Assembly: GCA_015064525.1 (NCBI GenBank)
Contig: SVSC01000012.1
Coordinates: 1 to 32,081, forward strand
Length of the DNA stretch: 32,081 nucleotides
Direction: 5' to 3'
Source of the DNA: Oscillospiraceae bacterium
GTDB taxonomy: Bacteria > Bacillota > Clostridia > Oscillospirales > CAG-272
Below, piece after piece: positions 17,599 through 24,968 of this stretch. Positions within the stretch are counted from its first letter, which is position 1, and each line of letters begins with the position of its first letter. The notes under the pieces were generated by a model. That model had not been told where the DNA came from. It saw only the letters and a list, made by a program, of their open reading frames with translations, and did no database searches. The position numbers were made by a program, and so were the translations under genes.

Positions 17599-18279
17599 TT
17601 AGTCATCCTGGAAGCAGTCACCACCGAAAACCTCGGCGGGATCGATTACCGTAAGCCCGCAGTTGGCGCAGGGGACGTTTGTCCTATGATTCATCAGACC
17701 GCAGGCAACGCATACGCAGCCCCCCGAAGGATCGTCGAACGCATCGCTTGACCCGTGAACGGGGTTTCGTCGAGGTCGGGGCGAGCCAACGGGATCGCAA
17801 ACGGGATAGGGCAAGCCGCCAAAGCGGCAGAGACGGGTCCCGGGATAGTAGTAAAGATAGAAGCCGGGCTTCTGCTCAAAGCGAAGCCGCTTCGGTCGTC
17901 CCCTTCCCGTATCCACGGTCAACGCCGAGCGCACGCGAAAATCGTAGTCCGCTCCCTTCATGGCACCGGGATCCTCCGAGGAGGTGTAGCTGTGGGAAAG
18001 ACCCGATCGCAGGATCACGCCAACCACCGTTCTACCCGTGAACAGCTTCCACACCCGAAGCACCGCAAAGCCGCTGACAACACCAACCGCCAGCCAAAGC
18101 GCCAGCCGCCAGCCCAGAAGCCTTTCCTCGGGCGGATAGGTTTGGTGGGCATCGTTGTAGGCAAGCGCACTCAAGAAAAACGCCGCGATCCAAAGGAAAT
18201 ACCCCAAAAGCTTTGCCAGCCTGCGGGTCAGCACGTAGCGGCGCAGGTCCCGATACCGCTTCGGAATCCGCAATCTCAT
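17599..18279 (-). CDS. Membrane protein with C-terminal zinc ribbon, function unknown
   Basis: 226 aa. A basic N-terminus (RLRIPKRYRDLRRYVLTRR) leads into two membrane segments (LLGYFLWIAAFFLSALAY and LALWLAVGVVSGFAVLRVW). A cytoplasmic or soluble middle part with beta character follows (YDFRVRSALTVDTGRGRPKRLRFEQKPGFYLYYYPGTRLCRFGG). The tail CVCVACGLMNHRTNVPCANCGLTVID carries two CxxC pairs, a rubredoxin-like zinc ribbon. I do not recognise a named family. It is first in a two-gene operon with the M50-like protease and starts with a GAGAGGGGG ribosome binding site. The zinc ribbon may mediate protein contact. It could be a substrate or regulator of the protease, which is inference from position only. 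Confidence 0.7.
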   Translation of the reverse strand: MRLRIPKRYRDLRRYVLTRRLAKLLGYFLWIAAFFLSALAYNDAHQTYPPEERLLGWRLALWLAVGVVSGFAVLRVWKLFTGRTVVGVILRSGLSHSYTSSEDPGAMKGADYDFRVRSALTVDTGRGRPKRLRFEQKPGFYLYYYPGTRLCRFGGLPYPVCDPVGSPRPRRNPVHGSSDAFDDPSGGCVCVACGLMNHRTNVPCANCGLTVIDPAEVFGGDCFQDD

Positions 18280-18308
18280 ACGATCCCCCCTCTCTCATAC
18301 CATCTTCC

Positions 18309-18337
18309 ATTATACTATATTTTCTCCGATTTGTAAA
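18309..18337 (-). promoter_or_regulatory. Sigma-A promoter of the zinc-ribbon/protease operon
   Basis: On minus: -35 TTTACA (18337-18332), 17-bp spacer, -10 TATAAT (18314-18309). Confidence 0.85.
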
Positions 18338-18378
18338 GGGGCTTTTGCTCCTTTCCGATATGTTTTTTCAAAAATTGT

Positions 18379-18475
18379 AAATGTCGTATGTTTTGTCTCA
18401 TGCGACATTTTTCGGCTTTCCAACGACATTTCACAAGATATTGATGTTATTTTTTCATAAATATGCAAGATATTG
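18379..18475. promoter_or_regulatory. Repeated motifs between two divergent promoters (possible operators)
   Basis: AAATGTCGTATG (18379-18390) and CATGCGACATTT (18399-18410) form a 12-bp inverted repeat with one mismatch; a third CGACATTT is at 18424-18431. A separate 10-bp direct repeat CAAGATATTG occurs at 18434-18443 and 18466-18475, 32 bp apart or about three helical turns. All lie in the AT-rich stretch between the promoters at 18309 and 18499, where a regulator could control both. Confidence 0.35.
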
Positions 18476-18498
18476 TGAAGAAAAAGCCAAAAAATCTC

Positions 18499-18527
18499 TT
18501 GACAAAATGCAACAAGTTTGATACAAT
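18499..18527 (+). promoter_or_regulatory. Sigma-A promoter of the lipoprotein gene
   Basis: -35 TTGACA (18499-18504), 17-bp spacer, -10 TACAAT (18522-18527). Confidence 0.88.
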
Positions 18528-18562
18528 ATACTCGGGTTTGTTTGGATTTTTTGGGAGAGGAA

Positions 18563-19270
18563 GTGATCAAAACGGTTTATTATCGTCGCCGCAGACATCG
18601 GAGACGGGCAAAAAGCACCTTGATCCTTCTCTTTTTAATGCCTGTGGTTCTGCTGGTCTCCTGCACAGCCGGCAGCAACGCAAGCTGGTTTCGCGGGCTG
18701 ATCGGCGCCGATCTTTCCTCCTATCGGGAAGAATCCGTGATCGCCGAGCTTTCCGCCAACAGTGAGCAGGCAAGCACCCTTTGCGCCTCCCTGCACCTTT
18801 TGGTATCCAACAACGTGCATTTGCAGGAGTTCGATTCGGCATCGGAGGCGGTATCCCTCTACCGCGACGAAATTCTCAACTCCCTCATGGCGGATAATTA
18901 CGCCGCCTACGTTGGCAATCCCTCTCTTTCCGAGGCGGTGAGCGTGCAATATCCCCACCTCACGGCATCGGTGCTGATTCCCGACGCGGATTTTGAATCC
19001 GCCGTTAACCGTCATCTGGGGCTTTCCTCGGTATCCAACCGCAACGGAGACCTGTTCACCTATCTCTCAAGAGCCGCCTGCTACATCACCCCCCTGCAGG
19101 TGAAAAGCCGCACTGTTTCCATTTCGGTGCTGCAGCTTTCGGAGACCGAACACACCTACCGTCTCGGCTTCACTCTGTCGGATCCCGAAGGTCAGTCCGA
19201 AGCATACAACGCTCTGTTCGTCAAGCGTGACAACGGCAGTGCCTATCTGCGGGCATTGCAACGAGCATAG
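18563..19270 (+). CDS. Putative lipoprotein, function unknown
   Basis: 235 aa with an Arg-rich N-terminus (YYRRRRHRRRAKS), a hydrophobic stretch and the lipobox LVSC with the acceptor cysteine at residue 34, so it is probably lipid-anchored outside the membrane. The mature part is helical at first (SYREESVIAELSANSEQASTLCASLHLLVSNN) and then mixed, with a likely beta region near the C-terminus (SRTVSISVLQLSETEHTYRLGFTLSDPEG). No family is recognised. The start is a GTG at 18563 with GGGAGAGGA five bases upstream. An ATG further up in the same frame would begin before the -10 box at 18522-18527 and can be excluded. A long hairpin follows the stop, so it is probably a single-gene unit. Confidence 0.72.
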   Translation: MIKTVYYRRRRHRRRAKSTLILLFLMPVVLLVSCTAGSNASWFRGLIGADLSSYREESVIAELSANSEQASTLCASLHLLVSNNVHLQEFDSASEAVSLYRDEILNSLMADNYAAYVGNPSLSEAVSVQYPHLTASVLIPDADFESAVNRHLGLSSVSNRNGDLFTYLSRAACYITPLQVKSRTVSISVLQLSETEHTYRLGFTLSDPEGQSEAYNALFVKRDNGSAYLRALQRA

Positions 19271-19276
19271 CTCCTT

Positions 19277-19345
19277 GGGGATCTCCCTTCAGGAATCGGA
19301 TCGGTGGCAGAAGCCAACGCGATCCCTCTTGAAGGGGAGATCCCC
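19277..19345 (+). terminator. Extended three-level hairpin terminator
   Basis: GGGGATCTCCC (19277-19287) pairs with a GGGGAGATCCCC segment ending at 19345. Middle pairs GGATCG/CGATCC and inner TGGC-AGAA-GCCA stack in the same axis, followed by TTTTCCTGTTTCC. It ends the lipoprotein unit. At about 69 nt it is longer than other terminators here. Confidence 0.6.
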
Positions 19346-19361
19346 TTTTCCTGTTTCCCTA

Positions 19362-19390
19362 TTGATTTTCGGAAGGAAATCTGCTATAAT
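19362..19390 (+). promoter_or_regulatory. Sigma-A promoter of the GT2 / GH-like operon
   Basis: -35 TTGATT (19362-19367), 17-bp spacer, -10 TATAAT (19385-19390). Confidence 0.82.
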
Positions 19391-19418
19391 AACAGCAGTA
19401 CGATACAGGAGGTCTCTC

Positions 19419-20381
19419 ATGGAACCGAAAAGTCTTGCCATCCTGCTTGCCGTCTACGAGCCAAACGAGGCTTGGCTGGCAGAGCTTTTGCAATCGCTGA
19501 ACCAACAAACCTATCAAAATCTCTGCCTCTACGTCCGACACGACGCCTCCCCCACCTACACCGAGGAGCAGCTTCGCGCCGCGCTGGAGAAAAACGTGAC
19601 CGCCTTTCCGTGGGTGTTGAAGGAGAACGAACGGAACGTGGGCTCCAACAAAACCTTTGAGGCGCTTCTGCTGGATGCAAAGGAGCATTACGTCGCCTTC
19701 TGCGATCAGGACGACGTGTGGCTTCCCGAAAAGCTGAAGAACGGCGTTGCGCTGTTGGAAAGCAGTCCACTCTCCCCCACCCTGGTCTGCTCCGAAATGA
19801 AGGTGATCAACGGCAACGGCGAGGAGCTTGCGCCCGACATGGCGCACCACCGCCGCCGCCACGTGATGCTGCGGGGTGAGGGACTGGCAGGCGCGCTGTT
19901 CACCAGAAATTTTGTAACGGGCTGCACCCTGATCGCCGAGCGGGAGCGCCTGCTCACCTATCTCCCCTTTCCCGACGAGATCGTACACGATCATTATATC
20001 GCCTTCCGCGCGGCGCTGGAGGGCGCGCTGGACTATCTGCCTGAGCCGCAGCTGCTCTACCGTGTTTACGGCGGAAATCAGACCGGAGTACTGACCGGCG
20101 TTTCCACCAAGCAGGACTACTATGACCGCCGTATCGCGGTATTTGAGCGACGGCTGAACACCTTTGCCGCGTACGCGCCGAATCTTCCCGAGCTTGCCCG
20201 ATTGTCCGACTGGTGCCAAGCTCGAAAACAGAATTTTCAAAGAAAAAAAGGCGGATTCTCCGCCCTGTGGCGTCTCCGCCGCTGTAATATGCCCACCACG
20301 CTGTTTGAATTGGTGGCGCTCCGCCTGCCCACCCCCCTCTACCGCTTGGCGGTGAGGGCGGTGCAGAAACGGATCGTGTAA
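19419..20381 (+). CDS. Glycosyltransferase family 2 (rhamnosyltransferase-like)
   Basis: A 320-aa inverting GT-A glycosyltransferase acting at the cytoplasmic face, probably in cell-wall or surface polysaccharide synthesis. It begins with the GT2 nucleotide-binding strand KSLAILLAVYEPNEAWLAELLQSLNQQTYQNLCLYVRHDAS. The acidic metal motif is at 96-99 (VAFCDQDDVWLPEKL), the pattern seen in rhamnosyl- and related sugar transferases. IVHDHYIAFRAALEGALDYLPEPQLLYRVYGGNQTG is the acceptor-side block. The ATG at 19419 has CAGGAGGT upstream; the frame stays open to 19227 but that would cross the promoter and the terminator. It is 23 bases ahead of the glycoside-hydrolase-like gene and shares its promoter. 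Confidence 0.9.
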   Translation: MEPKSLAILLAVYEPNEAWLAELLQSLNQQTYQNLCLYVRHDASPTYTEEQLRAALEKNVTAFPWVLKENERNVGSNKTFEALLLDAKEHYVAFCDQDDVWLPEKLKNGVALLESSPLSPTLVCSEMKVINGNGEELAPDMAHHRRRHVMLRGEGLAGALFTRNFVTGCTLIAERERLLTYLPFPDEIVHDHYIAFRAALEGALDYLPEPQLLYRVYGGNQTGVLTGVSTKQDYYDRRIAVFERRLNTFAAYAPNLPELARLSDWCQARKQNFQRKKGGFSALWRLRRCNMPTTLFELVALRLPTPLYRLAVRAVQKRIV

Positions 20382-20404
20382 TTCCATCCGAGAGGAGAAG
20401 AGAA

Positions 20405-21877
20405 ATGTATCTGAATATCGACATTGATTCCATCAACCGTCCCTTTCTCAACACACTGATCAATTGCGGCGAATGCAACCGAGAGGCGCTTTACCCCTTT
20501 GTGGATCGGTTTGCCGACACGCGGATCACCGATCTGCTGTTCACAATTTTTTGCCAATACTCCGCCACCGACTCCAACGTTTGGATGTCCTACGCCGATA
20601 AGTATCTGCAAACCCATGAAAACGGAATCCCCGTAGATCACAGAAATTACCATCAAAGCTACTACGTGATGAACCGCGTGTTCGGGATCGACCCCTTTTC
20701 CGTTTGGATCGACCGCGCGTGGGAGCGAGGAATTCGCCCTTGGATCTCGATCCGCATGAACGATTGTCATGCCCCCGAGGCAGAAACACATTATCTGCGA
20801 GATGATTTTTTCTACGAGGCGCGTGAAAAGGGCATGATGAACGGAAAGCGCTACGGCTACTACCGCAACACCCTGAACTACCGCTTTGCCGAGGTGCGTG
20901 ATCGTTTTCTCCGATACATCGGGGAGCAGCTGGAGCGATATCACGTTTACGGCGTGGAATTGGATTTTATGAGAGAGATCCATTGCTTCGACTATGCGGG
21001 TGCCGACAAGGATCGGTGCGTTTCAATTATGAATGACTTCATGAGAAGCGTGAAGCAGACCGTGACCGCCGCAGAAAAGAAAAAGGGGCGGCGCATCCGC
21101 ATCGCGGTTCGATTGACCTGCGAGGTGGATAAATCGCTCGCTTTTGGATTTGACGCCCGCACTTGGGCGAAGGAGGGGCTGGTGGATCTGCTCATTCCCT
21201 CCCCACGCTTTCACGGAAGCCAAAGCGCCATTCCCGTGGAGGAATGGAAGGAGCGCTGTCCCGAGACGCAGATTCTTCCATGCGTGGAATCCCTGCTTTC
21301 CTCTGCGAGCGCCCACGCGAAAAACGGCGTTGCGTTAATGCCGTTGGAGGTTTTTCGTGGTCACGCCGCCTCCTTTCTGGCGCGAGGTGCCGACGGGATC
21401 TACTGCTACAATCTGTTCGGGCAGATGGATCCCACCCGCGACGCGTTAATCCACCGCACCCCCGACACGGCAGAGGAGCTGGCAAGGCTTCCCAGACGGT
21501 ACGTGACCGTGGGTGAGGATCCGGACGTTTGCCCCCAAGGGTTCCGCCCCTATCAGCCACTTCCGCTCTCCCCCGCAAAGGAGCCGTCGGCGCTGATTTT
21601 TCACACGGGTGAGATCCCCGCAGATCAAGCCGTCACTCTCAAAATCGGGCTCACCGAGGGAGAGATCGAATCCTTGACCGTTGCCGTGAACGGCATACCC
21701 GTGAACGCCTTTTCGCCCGTTCCCATGCCCACCCCAAAAAACGCCGCTCCCGTGAACACCCGCTGCTACGCCGCAAGAATCCAGCCATCGGGCAAGGCAC
21801 AAACAGTAACGTTTCAGCGCAACGGCAGCGCAAGCGCCACCGTTACCTGGTGTGAATTGGACGTTCAACCCCAATAA
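20405..21877 (+). CDS. Glycoside-hydrolase-like TIM-barrel protein
   Basis: A 490-aa protein without a signal peptide, so it should be cytoplasmic. The first 370 residues look like a (beta/alpha)8 barrel of the putative glycoside hydrolase type. Examples are WIDRAWERGIRPWISIRMND, the strand VYGVELDFMREIHCFD (185-195, with Glu185, Asp187 and Glu191 as candidate acids), IRIAVRLTCEVDKSLAFGFDARTWAKEGLVDLLIPS and LARGADGIYCYNLF. The last 100 residues look like a beta-sandwich accessory domain. I cannot assign a GH family number. The role may be intracellular breakdown or trimming of a glycan. Context (GT2 upstream, a FucU-type mutarotase converging downstream) fits sugar handling. Start ATG after GAGAGGAGAAG; second gene of the operon. 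Confidence 0.7.
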   Translation: MYLNIDIDSINRPFLNTLINCGECNREALYPFVDRFADTRITDLLFTIFCQYSATDSNVWMSYADKYLQTHENGIPVDHRNYHQSYYVMNRVFGIDPFSVWIDRAWERGIRPWISIRMNDCHAPEAETHYLRDDFFYEAREKGMMNGKRYGYYRNTLNYRFAEVRDRFLRYIGEQLERYHVYGVELDFMREIHCFDYAGADKDRCVSIMNDFMRSVKQTVTAAEKKKGRRIRIAVRLTCEVDKSLAFGFDARTWAKEGLVDLLIPSPRFHGSQSAIPVEEWKERCPETQILPCVESLLSSASAHAKNGVALMPLEVFRGHAASFLARGADGIYCYNLFGQMDPTRDALIHRTPDTAEELARLPRRYVTVGEDPDVCPQGFRPYQPLPLSPAKEPSALIFHTGEIPADQAVTLKIGLTEGEIESLTVAVNGIPVNAFSPVPMPTPKNAAPVNTRCYAARIQPSGKAQTVTFQRNGSASATVTWCELDVQPQ

Positions 21878-21931
21878 GAAAGATCGCCCCCCGAAACCGA
21901 TCCAACGATCGGTGCGGAGGGCGATCTTTCT
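21877..21931. terminator. Bidirectional terminator after the GH-like gene
   Basis: A 13-bp outer stem (21877-21889 with 21919-21931) and an inner 7-bp stem ACCGATC/GATCGGT (21896-21902 with 21907-21913). It sits between converging genes, its first base overlapping the stop codon of the GH-like gene. Confidence 0.75.
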
Positions 21932-21946
21932 ATATCAGCGATTCGG

Positions 21947-22381
21947 TTAAACAACTCCCTTTTGGAGCATGATGTTGGCATAGAGCGCCGATTCCCCCGT
22001 TGCGAGAATGGCATAGCAGGAACGGCTCGCCTCATAGAAGGCGTAACGCTCCAGCTCCTGCACGGTAGCGTCGCCGCGGGCGTCGTGCTTTCCGATCAGG
22101 CTTTTATATTCCTCCCAGATCGGCGTTTCCACGGGATCCCCGGGGGTCACCTGCATCAGCGAAACAGGCTTTTCCACATAGGTGTCCAGCGGGAAAACCG
22201 CGAGGATCGCATCCAAAAGCTCCGGCACGCCGTGACCGTCGCAACGAATCACCTTGGCGTTTTTGCCCATGGACTCAGCCGGAAAATTACCGTCCGCCAG
22301 CAAAATTCTGTCGCCGTGTCCCATTTCACACAGCACCTTCAAAAGCTCGGGAGATAAGATTTTCGGAATACCCTTCAGCAT
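21947..22381 (-). CDS. RbsD/FucU-family sugar mutarotase (L-fucose mutarotase-like)
   Basis: A 144-aa cytoplasmic protein that interconverts anomers of a reducing sugar. The N-terminus MLKGIPKILSPELLKVLCEMGHGDRILLADGNFPAES is the FucU signature, with the catalytic His22 in GHGD and Asp30 in ADGNFPA. Near the C-terminus EYKSLIG and YAFYEASRSCYAILATGESALYANIMLQKGV complete the family pattern. Similarity is closer to FucU than to RbsD, so fucose or a related sugar is the likely substrate. The start at 22381 has AAAGGAG upstream; a longer frame to 22417 would overlap the DUF4317 gene. It is last in a three-gene operon, which is an odd grouping. Confidence 0.88.
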   Translation of the reverse strand: MLKGIPKILSPELLKVLCEMGHGDRILLADGNFPAESMGKNAKVIRCDGHGVPELLDAILAVFPLDTYVEKPVSLMQVTPGDPVETPIWEEYKSLIGKHDARGDATVQELERYAFYEASRSCYAILATGESALYANIMLQKGVV

Positions 22382-22397
22382 AATTTTTTCTCCTTTT

Positions 22398-23540
22398 TCA
22401 GTTATCGTCCTCTTCAATGAGTACGTTCAAGCCATTCAGCTCCACACCGTCGTTGGCGCGGATGAGGATGTACTTGTTACCGTCGATCACGCGGGTTTCA
22501 ATCAGATCGCTTCTGCCGGGAGCAACCTTGATCACCACGTTGGGGGTACGAACCTCAAATTTTTTGGGATCCACAATGTTTTTGGGGGTTAATTCAGCAC
22601 CCGCGCCAAAGCTCTCGGAATACTGCCCCACAAACACGTCCAGCTTCTCCTCGGCAACTCCGCAGGACTCCAGAACCTCCTTCACGGTATATTTGGACAC
22701 CGTGTAGGGCTCCTCCTCGCGGGAAAGCTTATGCTCCTCCATACGGGCGCAAAGCTCCTGATGCAGCTGCTTGGCAACGCGGAAGCTGCAATCGTCGGTA
22801 AGGCTCTCCGCCAGCACCGTTCGGAAGGTTTCGCTCTGATCCTGCGCGGTCATGGAAATGGTCTTGGCAAACACCGCCTCGGTGAACGCCGCGTGATCCT
22901 CGGAGAGGCTGCGGGTGTAGAGCAAAGCGCTTGTAATATTGGTTCTGCGATCGTCGAAGGTGGGGTACAAAAAGCCCAGCTCGGGCATCTGAATGGCGTT
23001 CTCTCCGCTGTTGTGGCGAAAGCTCTTTTGCTGCGCCTCGTAGGTGAGGGCGGACTTGGTTGCCTTCACGGGGCAAATGCTGCAGAGCAGATAGGAATAA
23101 ACCTCGGTGCCGGCGTCGTCCATGCGGAAGCCGTCGGAGCCCTTGAAGGGAACGTCGTAGCGATTGAAGGTGAGCAGAATCACGTAATTCTCCTCGGACG
23201 CAATGCTTTTCGTCACACGGTCAAAGAATTTTCCAACCGCCTCCTCGTTTTTCAATTCACTGCTTCTCAAAAGCTGCAGGAGCGCGTACTCCTCCCCGCT
23301 CTCCACCTGACTGTTGTCAAACGGAATATCCAACAAATTTCTCTGAGGGGCTCCCGACAGCGTGCGGCGGAAGATGGTGAGATACTTTTCTGCCTCATCC
23401 TCACTCATAAGGGCGGGAGAGGCGTGGAAACGGGAAATGATCTCTCCCGTGGCGTTCACGTAGCAGCCGCAGATGGTGGTGATGGCGTTCTTCTCCGCCT
23501 TCAGCGATCTGCGAACCTCGGATATTTCTTTTTCGGTCAT
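22398..23540 (-). CDS. DUF4317 family protein
   Basis: A 380-aa soluble protein that I recognise as DUF4317, a family found mostly in gut Clostridia. Marks are MTEKEISEVRRSLKAEKNAITTICGCYVNATGEIISRF at the start, the middle block SYLLCSICPVKATKSALTYE, then PELGFLYPTFDDRRTNITSALLYTRS. A C-terminal block runs PYTVSKYTVKEVLESCGVAEEKLDVF to a NekD-like beta stretch VVIKVAPGRSDLIETRVIDGNKYILI. No biochemical function is known. It starts immediately after the stop of the cytidylate-kinase-like gene (TAAATG on the minus strand) with GGAGAAC upstream. Two cysteines near residue 23 and two near 153 are conserved-looking. Confidence 0.88.
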   Translation of the reverse strand: MTEKEISEVRRSLKAEKNAITTICGCYVNATGEIISRFHASPALMSEDEAEKYLTIFRRTLSGAPQRNLLDIPFDNSQVESGEEYALLQLLRSSELKNEEAVGKFFDRVTKSIASEENYVILLTFNRYDVPFKGSDGFRMDDAGTEVYSYLLCSICPVKATKSALTYEAQQKSFRHNSGENAIQMPELGFLYPTFDDRRTNITSALLYTRSLSEDHAAFTEAVFAKTISMTAQDQSETFRTVLAESLTDDCSFRVAKQLHQELCARMEEHKLSREEEPYTVSKYTVKEVLESCGVAEEKLDVFVGQYSESFGAGAELTPKNIVDPKKFEVRTPNVVIKVAPGRSDLIETRVIDGNKYILIRANDGVELNGLNVLIEEDDN

Positions 23541-24161
23541 TTACGCTTGTTCTCCTTTGATCATCATGGCAAGGGCGTGCGCCGCCGCCCGAATATCGGT
23601 GTTGGTGGTGTTGATGCAAACGTCGTAGTTGGCGCGGTCGCCCCAGATCTGCCCCGTGCAATAGCGGTAATATTTGGCGCGGGCGCGGTCAACGGCGCGG
23701 ATCTTCCGCTCCAACTGCTTCATGGTCAGATGCTCCTCCTCGGTTGCCTTGCGGGAGCAACGGTCGAGGCGGAAGGACATATCGGCATAAACGAAAATAC
23801 GGACGGGCTTCATCTCCTTGAGAATGCAGTCGGCGCATCGGCCAACGATCACACAATCCGACCGTTCCGCCATTTCCCGAAGGGTGTTCGTTTGCTCGGC
23901 ATAAACGGTTGCCAGCTGACGGAGCAGATAGTCGTTGGCAATGCCGCCGTGAAGGGTTCTGCCAACGGTGATGGGATAGCAGTAGCCGGGGCGCTGATCC
24001 ATAATCTGCTGAACGTAGCCCTCGGCAAGGCTTGTGCGCTTGGCGATTTCCTCCATGATCTCGCGGTCATAGTAAGGCACTCCAAGCTCCTGCGCCAGCC
24101 GTTTTCCAAGCTCTCGCCCACCGCTGCCAAACTGACGGCCAATGGTAATAATCCGATTCAT
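23541..24161 (-). CDS. Cytidylate kinase-like family protein (AAA_26)
   Basis: A 206-aa P-loop kinase of the cytidylate-kinase-like group. The nucleotide-binding loop is GRQFGSGGRELGKRLAQELG (8-27), followed by YYDREIMEEIAKRTSLAEGYV. A later block is CVIVGRCADCILKEMKPVRIFVYADMSFRLDR, and KYYRYCTGQIWGDRANYDVCINTTN at the C-terminus is typical. The family is related to Cmk, but most members are of unproven substrate; it is not the housekeeping cmk. The ATG has AGGAGG four bases upstream. First gene of the operon with DUF4317 and the mutarotase, under the promoter at 24218-24247. Confidence 0.9.
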   Translation of the reverse strand: MNRIITIGRQFGSGGRELGKRLAQELGVPYYDREIMEEIAKRTSLAEGYVQQIMDQRPGYCYPITVGRTLHGGIANDYLLRQLATVYAEQTNTLREMAERSDCVIVGRCADCILKEMKPVRIFVYADMSFRLDRCSRKATEEEHLTMKQLERKIRAVDRARAKYYRYCTGQIWGDRANYDVCINTTNTDIRAAAHALAMMIKGEQA

Positions 24162-24217
24162 AAAACCTCCTGACCCCCGCGCCGAGGCGGCGGGAAACCG
24201 TTTTTTCGTCCAAAAAT

Positions 24218-24247
24218 ATTATACCATGCCAACGGGGGAATTGTCAA
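24218..24247 (-). promoter_or_regulatory. Sigma-A promoter of the kinase/DUF4317/mutarotase operon
   Basis: On minus: -35 TTGACA (24247-24242), 18-bp spacer, -10 TATAAT (24223-24218). Confidence 0.85.
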
Positions 24248-24376
24248 GCGAGGGAACAAATTTTTCCAAGCGAAAATATGCCTCTGCGAGCCTTCACGGT
24301 TGCCCTTTTCGGCAAGCCTACACCGCGTATCCAAGGGGCGCAGGCTGAGCCATTCCGAAAAAAGAAGAGAAGGCTC

Positions 24377-24853
24377 TCACTCCTTCCCTTCCAAATATTC
24401 CCCGTAGTAGAGCGCCTCGGCTTCCCTTCTTGCCTTCACAGCATCGTTGAAGTTTTCGTAGGAACCGATATTCGTCATTTGCCCCCGAAATTTCAATCGG
24501 GCGCGCCATTTGTTGGAGCGTCGGTCGAAATACACCCCGCGCACACCGCTGGCATTGGAGGATTCGGACTTGATATTGCGGATACGGCTGATCTGCGTGC
24601 CGTCGGCAAAGCCCGCCATGCTTCTCGCCTTAGCGGCGTTTTGCGCCGCGCTGCAGGTGGCGCACATACACGTTCCCGTTCCAACCAGCGAATCGGTTGC
24701 GCGGTAGACTACCTCGCCTCAATCGCACACACATTCCCACAAGGGAACGGTGCGAGCCCCTCGCGAGCCCCGTTTCTCGGAACGACAGCGAACCGTCAGC
24801 CGCCCAAACCTTCGCCCCACAAGACTTTCACGGGTTGGTTTTGCTCGTGCCAT
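24377..24853 (-). pseudogene. AP2-domain DNA-binding protein interrupted by an in-frame TGA
   Basis: One frame runs from ATG 24853 (GGAGTGAAAGGG upstream) to the stop at 24377, broken only by a TGA at 24721-24719. Before it: MARAKPTRESLVGRRFGRLTVRC and PLWECVCD. After it: GEVVYRATDSLVGTGTCMCATC, then an AP2-type domain (SNASGVRGVYFDRRSNKWRARLKFRGQ, NIGSYENFNDAVKARREAEALYYGEYL). In this family the sequence at the break reads CxCDCG, so TGA stands exactly where Cys is expected and is one base from TGC or TGT. Full length would be 158 residues: an N-terminal Cys-rich zinc-binding module and a C-terminal AP2 DNA-binding domain, as in many phage- or mobile-linked proteins. The simplest reading is a recent nonsense mutation. 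The C-terminal half has an internal ATG (24667) and could still be made alone. Recoding is unlikely but not excluded. Confidence 0.75.
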
Positions 24854-24900
24854 CCCTTTCACTCCCCTCCAATATAAAATGTTTTCCGCTAAATCACCAT

Positions 24901-24930
24901 CCGCCCCCATTGCGTTCGCAACGGGGGCGG
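24901..24930. terminator. GC-rich hairpin downstream of the surface-protein gene
   Basis: CCGCCCCCATTGCG (24901-24914) pairs with CGCAACGGGGGCGG (24917-24930), about 13 bp with one G-U wobble. No clear T run on either side (GCGATTTGTATTT on plus), so termination is possible but unproven. Next to it is a 13-base palindrome, GTATTTCAAATAC. Confidence 0.5.
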
Positions 24931-24968
24931 GGCGATTTGTATTTCAAATACAGCTAATCAAGGTCAAA

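Noticed and set aside
19227-19418. N-terminal extension of the GT2 frame
   Set aside because: It would overlap the lipoprotein gene, a terminator and the GT2 promoter; the ATG at 19419 has AGGAGG and the family N-terminus.
22731-24173. Plus-strand open frame of 480 codons opposite DUF4317 and the cytidylate-kinase-like gene
   Set aside because: Shadow of two family-assigned genes; no start signal.
24719-24775. Selenocysteine at the TGA in the AP2 gene
   Set aside because: A hairpin follows the TGA, but the loop distance does not fit the bacterial SECIS well, TGA ends other genes normally, and zinc-binding cysteines are not usual Sec sites. Kept only as a remote option.
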